Shown here one piece after another: positions 1 through 10,732 of a stretch of DNA of 64,000 nucleotides. The stretch is from Akanthomyces muscarius. Lineage: Eukaryota > Ascomycota > Sordariomycetes > Hypocreales > Cordycipitaceae. The stretch spans positions 62,001-126,000 of the forward strand of contig NC_079245.1 of NCBI RefSeq assembly GCF_028009165.1, read 5' to 3'. The notes below the pieces were generated by a model. The model was not told the DNA's origin, ran no database searches, and was given only the letters and a program-made list of their open reading frames with translations. The position numbers and the translations under genes were made by a program. Every line of letters starts with the position of its first letter. Position 1 is the stretch's first letter.

Positions 1-3000
1 TATTTTAATACCTTATAGAGCTAATATTTATTAAGGAAAGAGTATTCTTATACTTTTAACCTTTTATCTAATATATATATTTACTAGTTTAAAATTAATT
101 AGGGGTATATATAGCTTATATTTATATTTAAGACTAAGTTATATTATTTTAACTATAAAAAGCCTAAAATAATAGAGTAAGCTAGTAAGAGGATAATATA
201 AAATAATACTAAAAAAGACTAACTATTAATATTAATACTTATTTATATTATATAAGAGACTATAAATTTAAAGCCTTTTTTTACTATTAGTTAAATATTT
301 TATTTAGTAAGTAAGGGTATAAGTTAAAGGCTTAATTATTTAGCTATACCCTTTTAGATAGCTCTATAATAGTTATAACTTAAATCTATAAGAATATTAA
401 GTAAAGTAAAAGCCTTTAATATAGCTAATATTAAAAAGGGTTAAATATTTATTCTTTTTTTTACTTACTTTTAAACTATCTTATTTTATAACTTAGTATT
501 TAATATATTATTTAAAACTAACTATTTTAGTTACTTTAAAAAAAGACTTTTCTTTAAAGTTTATTATTTTCTAAGCCTATAATAGATTTATTAGGTTCTA
601 AACTAGTATTTATTTAATTAATACCTATTAAAGGGAGGGCTTATATAAACTTATATTCCTTAATATAGTACCTATCTTATCTATATTAAAAATAGGTATT
701 AGATTTTTATTATACCCTTATAACTTCTTATAAAACCTATAAGGCTTATTTCTACCTTAAATTCCTTTAAGTATTTTAAATAGTAACTAAAAGTAGTATT
801 AAAAGTATATTAATTCCTATTATAATAGAGTCCTTTTTATAATTAATATAATATTAACTTCTCTTATTTAAAGATAGTTTTAATATTATTTTAATTTAAT
901 AAGATTTTAGGTTAACTATAAGGGATTATAGTTATTATATAGTAGTATTATAATAGCTTTTAGAAACCCCCTAGCTAATAGTAAGACGTCTTATAGTGTC
1001 TAAAAGTATAAAATAAAGTTTATTTAGTTTAATCTTATCTACTTATAATAGACCTTTTATTAGGGCTAGCTATTACTTAAAGTAAATATAGAATTTAAAG
1101 AAAGACTTTTATTTCTTTTATTATAGTTAACTAATTCTACTTAAAATAAGTTCCTATTAGTATAAGTTATTAAATACTCTATTTAAATAGTAAAGGAAAT
1201 TATATAAATTAGTATTATTATATTAGCTACCCTTTTTAAAATATATAGTAACTTTTTATTAAACTATTAGGCTAAAGTTATTTTAAATATATATAAATTA
1301 GAACTTTAAAGGGTTAATAAAGTCTATATTAATTTCTAGCTTATATTTAATTACCTTTTTTTAACTTTAAAATAAATCTAATTTACTATTATACTTCTTT
1401 TTAAGTAGGAAAGGTTTCCTCTTAGGCGTATATATATTATTTCCTAGTTAGATTAGGGGGGCTTAAGTAGTATAATAGGGTAGATTCCTTATACTCTATA
1501 AGGCTTAGAGTTATTCTTATATTACCCTTATTTAGGCTTATATAAGTATATTTTACTCTTATAGTGTTTTATTTTATTCTTAGAGTAAATAGTATTTATT
1601 TAAAGGCTCTTTATAGGTTAAATAGCCTTCTATTTTATATTCTTTTAGTAAAGAGAGTTAATTATTATAGACTAGCTTTAAGGCGTCTATAAATAGGCGT
1701 TATAATTATTATTAACTCTCTTAAAGAGAAAAAAGAGAAGAAATAGGAAGATAGTAAGCCTTTTCTATTTTATAATAGTTTAGGTTTTATATAGAGTTAG
1801 TATAGAGTTTAGTTAAGGTCTTAGTAAAGTTAACTCTAAGTTTAACTAGCTAATACTTAACCTATACTATTTTAGTTATAATAGTAGGCTAAAGCTTAGT
1901 ACCTTTATAATTACTAGTTATATATTTTCTCTAGTTATAATTATTATTATTACTTTAAATTTTATTATTATATCTATTATAGGTTAATATACTAAATAAT
2001 AGCTTTAAAATATATTTTAAGACACTTTTAGTAGTATAACTAGTTAATAAGTAGTAAAGAAGTAAATAGTACCTTAGTTAACACTATAAGCTTAATTAAA
2101 TAGCTAGATATTATAAAAATAGGCTTTTAAGCTATTATAATGCCTTTTAAGTACTTAGAAAAGGCATCTTATTAAATAAGTCCTAAAATAAGATACTACT
2201 AGTAACCCTCTTTTATATAAGTAGATTAGATAACTTATTTAATAAATTACTATTTAAAATAGTAATATAAGACCTTTTAAGAAGGACTAATTAGATAGCT
2301 TTTTACTTTAAAACCTAAAAGTAAAGATATTAAAAGATAAGATACTTAATTTTTAATATATAAATAGCACTATAACTAATACTATTTAAAAATTCTTTAC
2401 TATCTTTAAAATACTAACTATTAAGTAAATTTATTAAGAGAATTAGTATAATATAAATAAAATAGGGCTTATAATAAGAGTTTAAGAAAATAGTCTAATA
2501 CTAAGCTTATTAATAAAGAAACTTATATTAAAAAAATAATTTAAGTAATACTTTTAAAGTATAATTATAAAGTATATTTTAGTTACTAGTAAGATATTTA
2601 AACTATTAGTTATTTTTAAAAGCTAGACTATTTAATAATAATAGTTTCTTTTAAGGCATTAAAAATATTAGAGTTAGTACTTTTAGGTATCTTTTTAAGG
2701 CTAGATAAATAATAAGATTATACTTAATTAGTTTAAAAATATCTTTTTACTTTAAATAAAACTAAAAGATAGTAAATACTAACTTCTTATTATTAATAGT
2801 TATAGTAGCTATTATATAACTAAATTCTTTAAGAAATATTATTTTAATAATATTAGTTTTCTTTTCTTACCTTATTATAGCTCTTATATCTTTTAGTCTC
2901 TTAATATAGCTATTTTTATCCTTATTAAAAGGTTCTATTATATTAAGCTTTTAAAGTACTTTAATAACTATAATTCTTTACTAATTAAAAAGAGAATTTT

Positions 3001-3663
3001 TCTTTAGTGTTATATAATAGCTAAAAAATAAGATATTATAAAGAATAATATCCTTATAAGCTAGTTTAACTCTAGAATATAACTAGTTAATAAGGTAAAG
3101 TTATTAATAAGTTATTTATTATTTATTAAGGTATTAATAGTTATACTTATAATATTAAAAAAAGCTTAAAAAATTACTAATCTTAATATTATAATACTCT
3201 TTAATAAGTATTAATTAAAATAACTCTTTAATAACTTTATTATACTTAAAAGTAGTACTTATAATACCTAGTTAGTATAAAGGAAGATCTAAAAGTAATT
3301 AAATAACTAAACTAGTATTATTATTATTTAAAAAGCCTAAATAATATAGCTTAAAGTATAAGTTAATATCTAAAAGCCTTAAAAATATATAAAAGTTAAT
3401 CTAAATCCTAATTTATAGTTTATTTAAGTTATTAAGGTTAAAAATATATACTATTAGCTAAATAAGTAATTACTTAGAACTAAAAACTAGCTAATAATTA
3501 ATATTAATAAATTTAAGCTCCTTATAAGCTATAATATTATATAATAGGTTTATTTTATTTATATATATTTTATTTATTTTATTATAAGGCTTTTTAGCTA
3601 TAAGCTTATAAGGTGTTATACTAACCTATATCTAGGGGTGACCTAAAAGTGGGTGGCTGATGT
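1..3663. mobile_element. RIP-decayed AT-rich transposon relic, truncated by the window edge
   Basis: The whole stretch is built almost only of A and T with very few CpG and has no usable reading frame, the look of a fungal repeat destroyed by repeat-induced point mutation. Its right end reads AAGTGGGTGGCTGATGT followed by TA. This is the terminal repeat of the two copies at 15038 and 44876 with the C-to-T changes expected from RIP (GGCCGACGT in copy 2). It is at least 3.6 kb, so it may be a longer relative of the 0.8 kb copies or a nest of several elements. I found no matching left end. The UbiA gene stop lies about 80 bp beyond the end. Confidence 0.7.
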
Positions 3664-3740
3664 TAATAAGTAAGATATTAGGTTGAGTAATATACTTACT
3701 TACCTAGCTTACTAACTTATAAAGTATATTAATAGTATTT

Positions 3741-4745
3741 CTAATATAGAGAGATTAAATAGGTAATAAGTAACCCGCTAATAATAGAAATGCCCGTAAA
3801 ACGAAATCCAAAGATACACCACTTACCACAGCTAGTCCTGTCCTCTAGATCTAGTAGTGCAACAATGACACCAACACAAAGCGAGTAACACGCCACCGTA
3901 ATCCCGTTAAACGCCGTCCCCATACCACTATACACGCCCACACTGTACAGCAGCGTCGATGTACCTATCGCGAGTACTGATAAAACAAGCTTTGCATAGC
4001 CCTGCACGAAAACAGCCAGGCTGTTGACGCCGAGCTTTATGTCATCAGCTAGATCCATGTGCGCATAGACGGTATCAAACAAAACAACCCAAAACATGGT
4101 CGCGGTGGCCAGGCATTGAGTAGGTGTATTACTCCATGGGCTCTCGAGACCCATTGCCGAACTACCGACAAGCCCGCACAAGCCCATACAGACTCCAAGA
4201 ACCAGCTGTGGTGCAAACATCTGCCGCTTCGCAAAGGGATAGTACAGGATTGCCACGATATTAGGCACACATACCACGCGGGTGCGAGACGGAAGTGCGA
4301 GCAAGCAGACCGCCGCCAGAAACGCCTGAGCCGCAGCAAAGATCAAAGCGGCTCTTTTGCTGATAGCGCCGCGCGGGATAGGCCGCGTCTTGGTGCGTTC
4401 GACCTGCGCGTCGATTGGTGCGTCAATTAAATCGTTCCAAGCGTGGGCGCCACCGTTCACAAAGAGGGCGCCGACAATAATAGTGGCCGAGACGCCTAGG
4501 GTTTTCTGAAGGGGAGAGTGCAGAAGAAAGGCAGCGTGGAAGACGCCAAAGAGGTGGGAGAGGGTGACGACAATCAGCCCGTGGGGGCGGTGCAGCCGCG
4601 CGAGCTGGATGTACGGCGTCCAGAACGCAGGGAGGTAGTCCATCCAGCTGTTGGCGAAGTGGCCACCGAATTGCTGCGCGAGGCGGGACTCATATCCCGT
4701 TGATGTTGCAGTAACGGCCGTTCGCAGTGTTTTTGTCTGAGACAT
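3741..4745 (-). CDS. UbiA-family membrane prenyltransferase
   Basis: 334 residues, no intron needed. UbiA enzymes join a prenyl chain to an aromatic or polyketide acceptor inside a membrane. Two Asp-rich metal/diphosphate motifs are visible: NDLIDAPID at residues 104-112 and DTVYAHMDLADD at 224-235. The rest is a series of hydrophobic helices. The N-terminal part (LARLHRPHGL, then SHLFGVFHAA) is like UbiA enzymes of fungal meroterpenoid clusters rather than mitochondrial COQ2, which usually has a longer leader; this assignment is inference. A GTAAGT occurs near the 3' end, but the read-through sequence fits the family's usual C-terminus, so I treat it as coding. The gene ends next to an RIP-decayed repeat and points towards it. 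Confidence 0.85.
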   Translation of the reverse strand: MSQTKTLRTAVTATSTGYESRLAQQFGGHFANSWMDYLPAFWTPYIQLARLHRPHGLIVVTLSHLFGVFHAAFLLHSPLQKTLGVSATIIVGALFVNGGAHAWNDLIDAPIDAQVERTKTRPIPRGAISKRAALIFAAAQAFLAAVCLLALPSRTRVVCVPNIVAILYYPFAKRQMFAPQLVLGVCMGLCGLVGSSAMGLESPWSNTPTQCLATATMFWVVLFDTVYAHMDLADDIKLGVNSLAVFVQGYAKLVLSVLAIGTSTLLYSVGVYSGMGTAFNGITVACYSLCVGVIVALLDLEDRTSCGKWCIFGFRFTGISIISGLLITYLISLY

Positions 4746-5319
4746 GGTGGTTAGAAATGTAGAGAAGCAGATGCCAGGAAAGGCTTTAGCGAGCAGGCAC
4801 TAGGTACAGAGAAAATCCTTGAGTGTCCTCGCCTGTTATAAGAACGTTATTAAATCCACAGCTCTATACTTACCATACTCCAAAAGGTCGACGTGCGTCG
4901 TATTGATCTGAGCGTATTATTAGCGCGCCATGACACCCAAGATGTTGTGGAACGCGCACGGGCGGGACGTGGCGAACTGATTTACGAACTGTCCGAGTTA
5001 TTCACCCATTTATAGGCCTAATACATATACCGACAGGGCTGATGTCGGGCGATTACCCGGTACGTTAGGGTAGGCATTTCGATCTCGTGCGAGTTTTACT
5101 CGTTTGCCCATTGAACCACGTGGTACTACACATAAACATTATCAGAACGTTTTGACGCACGGACAGCATGATATATAGATATAACATCACTATAACGTAT
5201 ACAGTTTCTAATATGTGCAGAAACCGATTATATATACAGCCTTGTGCACCAGCGAAAATATTGAGCGTCCTTTCGCGTGCAACAGAAAAACAATCAGAAA
5301 ACGAGCAAAGAAAAAAGTC
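4746..5319. other. Divergent intergenic region
   Basis: Shared upstream region of the UbiA gene (minus) and the GNAT gene (plus). I see no RNA gene or repeat. Confidence 0.5.
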
Positions 5320-5883
5320 ATGACCGTCAAATCAGCAACTCAAACCGCAAAACGCTTGTCATTCCGCACAGCCACGCTCACTCATGTCGCCGCCGTCAGG
5401 GCCCTCGTCGTGTCAGCGTTCCGCGGCGACGCCAGTCGCGCAGGCTGGACCACCGAAGCCGACCTCTTCACCGACGAGCGCATCTCCGAGGCCGGCGTTG
5501 AGGCCAAAATCCAGCGCCCCGACAGCGAAGTCATCATAGTCCTCGACGAGAACGAGACGCTGCTTGGCTGTGCCGAACTCGTGAGTCAGGGTGCTGTCGT
5601 GCAAATTGGTATGGTAGCGGTGTCGCCGACCAGCCAGGGTCGGGGGATTGGAAAGGCGCTCATTACTCACCTGCAGGAAGTTGGGGTAGGAGATTACAAG
5701 GCAGAGAGAATGGAACTTTGCGTTATATGGACGAGAGAAGATGTTATCGAGTTTTACATTCGCAGGGGGTTTGTAAAGACAAAGCGTCTGAGACCGTTTC
5801 CGTACACGGAGTTGATCAATGGAAAGGCACTTCGGGATGATTTGTATTTTGTTGTTTTAGAGAAATATTTGCCGCCTTGTTAG
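5320..5883 (+). CDS. GNAT-family N-acetyltransferase
   Basis: 187 residues. GNAT proteins move an acetyl group from acetyl-CoA to an amine. The acetyl-CoA loop is visible as SPTSQGRGIGKALI, preceded by the usual beta strand (VVQIGMVAVSP) and followed by a C-terminal strand with FYIRRGFVK. I start at the first ATG; the same frame is open upstream from 5215 but only from a GTG. Divergent from the UbiA gene and in the same direction as the large fusion protein gene, so it could belong to the same small cluster. Substrate unknown. Confidence 0.8.
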   Translation: MTVKSATQTAKRLSFRTATLTHVAAVRALVVSAFRGDASRAGWTTEADLFTDERISEAGVEAKIQRPDSEVIIVLDENETLLGCAELVSQGAVVQIGMVAVSPTSQGRGIGKALITHLQEVGVGDYKAERMELCVIWTREDVIEFYIRRGFVKTKRLRPFPYTELINGKALRDDLYFVVLEKYLPPC

Positions 5884-6658
5884 CAGCCTGGCTCGCTTGT
5901 ATTGGAACCCAATCGTGGGTGTACTCATTTTGTTAGTCATTCGAGGCTATTCGAAGGTACCGAGAGTTGCCTTGGCTCCGTATGCTGTGGTCGCTTAGAG
6001 TACGAGTGACGCAAGGATAAAAATCAAGCGCACGTACCTTGTGGTGCAAAGCCTCAATTAGGCCCTAGCAAAACGTATTTCATACCTAGACCTATACCGT
6101 ACCAGTTCCGGACAGATGGAAGGTCGCTCGTGTGGAAAGCAAAGGCATGGGGTATTGACAGGAATATGGCCAAAGGAGGTCGACGTCGAGATAACTACTT
6201 GATCTGTAACGGCGGGCATTGACTGAGCCTTCAACTCAATTCTGACTTTCAAAATATGGGCATTTGCTTGATATCTGATCGCCAAGCCCCATTAAACTCC
6301 CTAATTGAGTAAGTCTAGCTGACGCTATGGTAGGATTCTGGGCCGTGCGATAGAACCGTCCACCTGAACTTGGAGGAGTTCTACGGTCGCTAAAGATGGC
6401 CCACTGGCCCTCAGCTGCTCAGACATTCGGTGCCATTGCGCATGCGGCGCTTCGACCTACAGAATCATGCTCAAAGGGCTCGGTAAAGGTTGACCGGAAT
6501 GTTCACGTTATATGATTACCATAGAGTACCATAAACATCATCCAGAACACAAGTCCCTTTGGCTGCATTCAAAACGTCTTCTCTCCCTGTCGTGTTATAT
6601 GCACAGCATTGATTGCTAGTGCACGCACTAGAGCGACGACACAGCGCGGGTAACCAGA
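5884..6658. other. Intergenic region upstream of the fusion gene
   Basis: About 775 bp without a supported gene. Short open frames lack recognisable protein features. It should hold the promoter of the gene at 6659. Confidence 0.5.
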
Positions 6659-9523
6659 ATGACGAAATCATCAGAAGGATTCTTGGCCCCTGTCGTGAGA
6701 TTCAAGCATCTTCAGACAAGCATTTCGAACTTAAGCGCCCGGCAGTGCTTGATAGCAGTAGCAGAAGCTGTTCACCATCTCGGCCGCGCAACTCAGCTCG
6801 GTCAGCACCGCACCTTGATTGAAGCCCTCGACGACACTCTCAGCCACGAAACTCTGGAAGCTATCGCGTCTGCTTCTATTGCAGATAATGAAATATGTTC
6901 CGCTTTTAGTGTATATTTCACGACGCTCGAGCAAGCGTATGCGTGGCCGCGCAAAGACGTTGTTTCAACACCAAAAAGCTTGCACGACCATAAGCTTGTG
7001 GTACAGATGATATACCATGATAAATTATCCATGATATTAATCGATAGCACGAAAAAAGCCAAAATCAGCGAAAATGACTGCTGTGAGGCAGGCTGTCTGG
7101 CGCTGAGGGAAGCAAACTTGCTGTTGAAGACGGCCTCGGATGCCAAACATGGCCGCGCACCGCTACCGGACGAAAAGCAGGACTTGGTCAATCTGTTGTA
7201 CCGAACTTGTGTTCAAGATTGGTTCTTGCAAGGCAACTACAGCGATTCTGAATCGCACCGGCAATTTGGGAGACTGCATGAGATTATACACACAGCCGGC
7301 ACCCAGAGATCGGTCCAAGAGCTTTTCCAGCAGTCTGCGACCGCAATGTTGCAACGACTACCGGCCATGCTGCGGGATGTCACGACCGCAGAGGGGGATA
7401 TTGCATACTTGTTCGAGAAACTTCAGATTGGTGTCAGTCTTGCACGGGAGGAATTGTTTGAAATGGTTGTCGATGAAGTTGTCTGGGGTCAGACGTTCGC
7501 CAAGTTTTCTAAGCCAGTTGGGCTGTCCACAGTCGGGGCTGGCGGCGCAGACTGCCCCATGTTCCGTATGCTGGATGCAGTCTGTGGCAAAGCGGAGGAT
7601 GCTAGAGGTGATACACTTCATACGGAGCTGGACATGCGCACTCGACATTTCCCACCAACGATTCGCGGACTTATTCACAAGATTGTGGCAGCCCCGTCTG
7701 TGCGGAGTCACATTGCCTCCGGAAGTGCTGGCCCTAGACTATCGGGGGCCTTTCGCGTATTTCAGCAACTCCTTTACGAGTTATATGAAATGCATAGGAA
7801 AAAGGCCATGAGAATCGTGCTGTCACTTCGGGCAGGTCAGCTCTACACATCGTCGGGCACGCAGAGTGCGAAGTCTCCGGAGCGGCACATATCTAACACT
7901 CTGAGCAAGGCCATGGCCGTACGGTTTGGGCGCGACCCAGCAATGAGACGGATCCCTGCGACAGCAGTCCCGATGCAGCTCAAAAAGTCACCTTCTGAAT
8001 CTGCTATTATCAGACTCGATTTTGATGCGCCGATGGTCGTAGCTGCGGGAGATGGGATATTGGTCACAGTTCACAGCGACGAGCTAGGCTACCAGACTCG
8101 AACATATTCTGTCACAAGAACATGCGCAGTCCCAGACTTTTACATCCAGGGCGATAGTGACTTACATGCTACAAAGTCTGTGGAGATTTGTTGCCGAGGT
8201 GCCGGGCTTGTTTCGTCATACATATGCAAGCAAGAAAGCCCCTTCCGCGTTTCTGTTGCGCTATCACCTCACCCACATTTTCGAATCAAAGAAAACAATA
8301 ATGCAGATAAAATCACTTACTTTGTTGCTCAAAACGGCGGAGCTGGCGTTTTCTTCGGCTGGCTATCACGACGCGAGACTTTGTTTGGCACCTACGTACT
8401 AGTGATCGGCGCTCGAGACTTGCAGTGCTTCATGTATACACAGGAGTTGTTAGACTCGATGGACAAATTCGGCGCTCACCTGCGAGTTCTCTTGTGTCTG
8501 TCAAGATTTGACTCCCAAGAGTTGGCACTGCTTGCGGGGAGACGATGCCGGGTATATCATGGCAGAGTACCAGCCGCGCTTGCAATACTCGGCGGGTGGC
8601 AGGCTGCGCCGACCTACGTGTGCGGCTCGTCCAGCTTTGGACTCGGCGTAGCTAGAGCTCTGGGTCGTTTCCAAAGGTGTCTAAAATCTGATTTAGATCC
8701 ACGGATGGGTGAGCTCAACACTTCGCGCATGCCTGATTTGCACGTGCATGGCGCGGCTGCAAAGCCGAGCCTGACTGAAGTGAGCGCTCAGACAACCCGC
8801 AGAATATCGCGATCTGAAATGGCTACCCATAACACGCCAGGAGACATTTGGATTTCTCTAGGCAATTTTGTGTACGACATATCTGTGCTACCCTCTTTCC
8901 ACCCAGGCGGAGAGAAAACGCTCTTGTGTAGGGCAGGCTTGAATGCGGACGACATGTTCAACTCGGTCCATGCAGAGAGTCATGAAGTCATGTCCCTCCT
9001 GGCGCAAATGATGATTGGCAGACTAGAAAATGAGTATAGTGGTAATTTCGATGGCGAAACAATTCTCAGCATACTTGTTCAATCGCAAAACGACTTGACA
9101 AACTCAAGCCGGTTTGAACAGCGTCCAACCGGGTCAGTGGAGCAGCTTGACCGAGCACCACCTTCTGAGCTGGTCCACGGCTCTCTCTCTCATTTTTGCA
9201 AAGTATGGACTCTTTTACTTGAGAGATGCAACGCATCCCGTCATTTGTCAGATTTAGTTGCATCGGAAATGGATTCATTCGAAAAGCGGCTGGCAGAGAG
9301 GCAGGAATATCTCTACAAGTCCGTTTTCTGGGACGAGGAGCAATGCGCATTGGGACTTCGTGCCATTTTCGATGAACAGAAAAATGGAGTTATGAAAATT
9401 CACGACGTGATCGACGAGATGAAAATGAAAGGGGTGGCTTTGCAATTGACGGCGGACGAATGGAAGACCCTGTTTGAAAGGGCGACGCAAAGTCTGACGG
9501 CCATATTGGGCGATATAATGTAG
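6659..9523 (+). CDS. Multidomain redox protein: IDO-like heme domain + FAD/NADPH reductase domain + cytochrome b5 domain
   Basis: 954 residues in one uninterrupted frame from an ATG. Residues about 1-400 resemble indoleamine 2,3-dioxygenase: GAGGADCPMFRMLDAVCG (293-310) matches the IDO GGSAAQS...LD..LG block, MRTRHFPPTIRGLIHKI (326-342) matches the MR.YMP..HR.F block, and LYEMHRKKAMRIV (375-387) matches the helix carrying the proximal heme histidine, here H379. Residues about 430-680 are a ferredoxin-reductase/CPR-type module: RTYS (481-484), GAGLVSS (514-520), a degenerate GTGIAPF-like loop QNGGAGVFFG (559-568), GARDLQCFMY (584-593) and CGSSSFGLG (655-663). Residues about 715-790 are a cytochrome b5 domain with HPGG (748-751) and the second heme ligand H771. 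A helical tail follows. No FMN flavodoxin domain is present. Inferred electron path: NADPH, FAD, b5 heme, IDO-like heme. Reaction unknown. Confidence 0.8.
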   Translation: MTKSSEGFLAPVVRFKHLQTSISNLSARQCLIAVAEAVHHLGRATQLGQHRTLIEALDDTLSHETLEAIASASIADNEICSAFSVYFTTLEQAYAWPRKDVVSTPKSLHDHKLVVQMIYHDKLSMILIDSTKKAKISENDCCEAGCLALREANLLLKTASDAKHGRAPLPDEKQDLVNLLYRTCVQDWFLQGNYSDSESHRQFGRLHEIIHTAGTQRSVQELFQQSATAMLQRLPAMLRDVTTAEGDIAYLFEKLQIGVSLAREELFEMVVDEVVWGQTFAKFSKPVGLSTVGAGGADCPMFRMLDAVCGKAEDARGDTLHTELDMRTRHFPPTIRGLIHKIVAAPSVRSHIASGSAGPRLSGAFRVFQQLLYELYEMHRKKAMRIVLSLRAGQLYTSSGTQSAKSPERHISNTLSKAMAVRFGRDPAMRRIPATAVPMQLKKSPSESAIIRLDFDAPMVVAAGDGILVTVHSDELGYQTRTYSVTRTCAVPDFYIQGDSDLHATKSVEICCRGAGLVSSYICKQESPFRVSVALSPHPHFRIKENNNADKITYFVAQNGGAGVFFGWLSRRETLFGTYVLVIGARDLQCFMYTQELLDSMDKFGAHLRVLLCLSRFDSQELALLAGRRCRVYHGRVPAALAILGGWQAAPTYVCGSSSFGLGVARALGRFQRCLKSDLDPRMGELNTSRMPDLHVHGAAAKPSLTEVSAQTTRRISRSEMATHNTPGDIWISLGNFVYDISVLPSFHPGGEKTLLCRAGLNADDMFNSVHAESHEVMSLLAQMMIGRLENEYSGNFDGETILSILVQSQNDLTNSSRFEQRPTGSVEQLDRAPPSELVHGSLSHFCKVWTLLLERCNASRHLSDLVASEMDSFEKRLAERQEYLYKSVFWDEEQCALGLRAIFDEQKNGVMKIHDVIDEMKMKGVALQLTADEWKTLFERATQSLTAILGDIM

Positions 9524-10732
9524 GATAGATAACTACAACTAATTCTGACTTATTTAAATTTTCTCGTTTACTGAATACAACTAACAACATTATGAAGCAG
9601 CAGAACTAACTTATTGACGCTTTACACACTTAGGGTTTAGGCGCTTTCCTAGCTACCTTATGCTCTATCTCTGCCCATTTTCTTGGCTTTTCTTCTATAG
9701 GTACCCCACTAAGCCTCGTTTACAACATACGAGTTTTGATTATACTCTAATACGGATTCAAGAAACAGTTCATTGTATAAGAACTTCTTGACTCGCCGCC
9801 CGCCGGTCCCATGGTGTACCGCGGGCTGAGCATCCCCGAGTCCATTGACGATAGCGACAGGGCAACGACAGGAGCATCTGCCTGCGCACTCTTTCCGGGC
9901 TTTACAAGAAGGGGCGGCCTATTTCTGACCGCAACGGTAAGCTCATTCCCCCCACAAAGTGCCGAGATTCTATGCTGGACCACGTTCGCCTCAGTCAAGA
10001 CGAGTGTTCTGTTTCCCACATCGAGAGCTGCAACGGAAATATCTCTTCGAAATGAAAATTATCTCTTCGAGATTTAAGTGAACAGCAAAGCACATATGTT
10101 TTTGCAGTGGAAATTGTAACCTTTCCCTTTGTTACAGTCGTCAACGGTCTATCAAAGAGCGCTCGCTGCCTTGCCAATTACGCCACTGGCTGGAGCGTGC
10201 CGCCAGACCACTCCTCGCCGCTCTTCGGGGTAGGCAACGGCGAGGCACCGGACAGCGAGAAGCCGTAAAAGTGGTACGACGGACTATGCGTCAGAGCTAC
10301 GCCAACTTTGTGCTTTTGAGGACGAAGGAAGATAGCTGCTTTCCTAAACCTCCTGCGCTGTGGCGAACAAATTGATCCGGGACAACCGGGTCGCGGACAG
10401 CAACGCGCCAACTTGCCGCTGGTGCCGGCGTGGGCTAGGGTATACCACGTTTGTGCTGGGGATAATGGTTGCAAATTGACGCGAAGGGAGACGAGCAGGA
10501 GTGCATCTTTAGCACAATGCCTTATGATGATATCTGACAACAGTCGGCAGCCCCCTATGTATTATTGTTTTGCCTTTAATCGACATTCAGTTATACACGA
10601 ACCTTTTCCTGCCTGGTTTTGAGAAGCTCCTTGGCACATGACAAGATGCGCTTATGGCGACGGCATAAACATGCTGGTACTGTCTCGGGCCGCTACGATA
10701 GAGATCGAGTCACTGACGCGCGGTTCCTTCGC
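9524..10732. other. Intergenic region, no supported gene
   Basis: About 1.2 kb between the 3' ends of two convergent genes. The open frames here have no domain, codon or splice logic I can support. A tRNA-like D-arm fragment near 10165-10195 (minus) does not fold into a full tRNA. Confidence 0.4.

Noticed and set aside
3741..3840. Possible intron near the 3' end of the UbiA gene (GTAAGT)
   Set aside because: Unspliced reading gives the family-like C-terminus FRFTGISIISGLL; splicing would remove it.
9811..10077. 88-codon plus-strand frame
   Set aside because: No similarity or structure visible; probably chance.
10150..10210. tRNA-like D-arm on the minus strand
   Set aside because: No matching acceptor stem or T-loop (GTTCGA-type) at the right distance.
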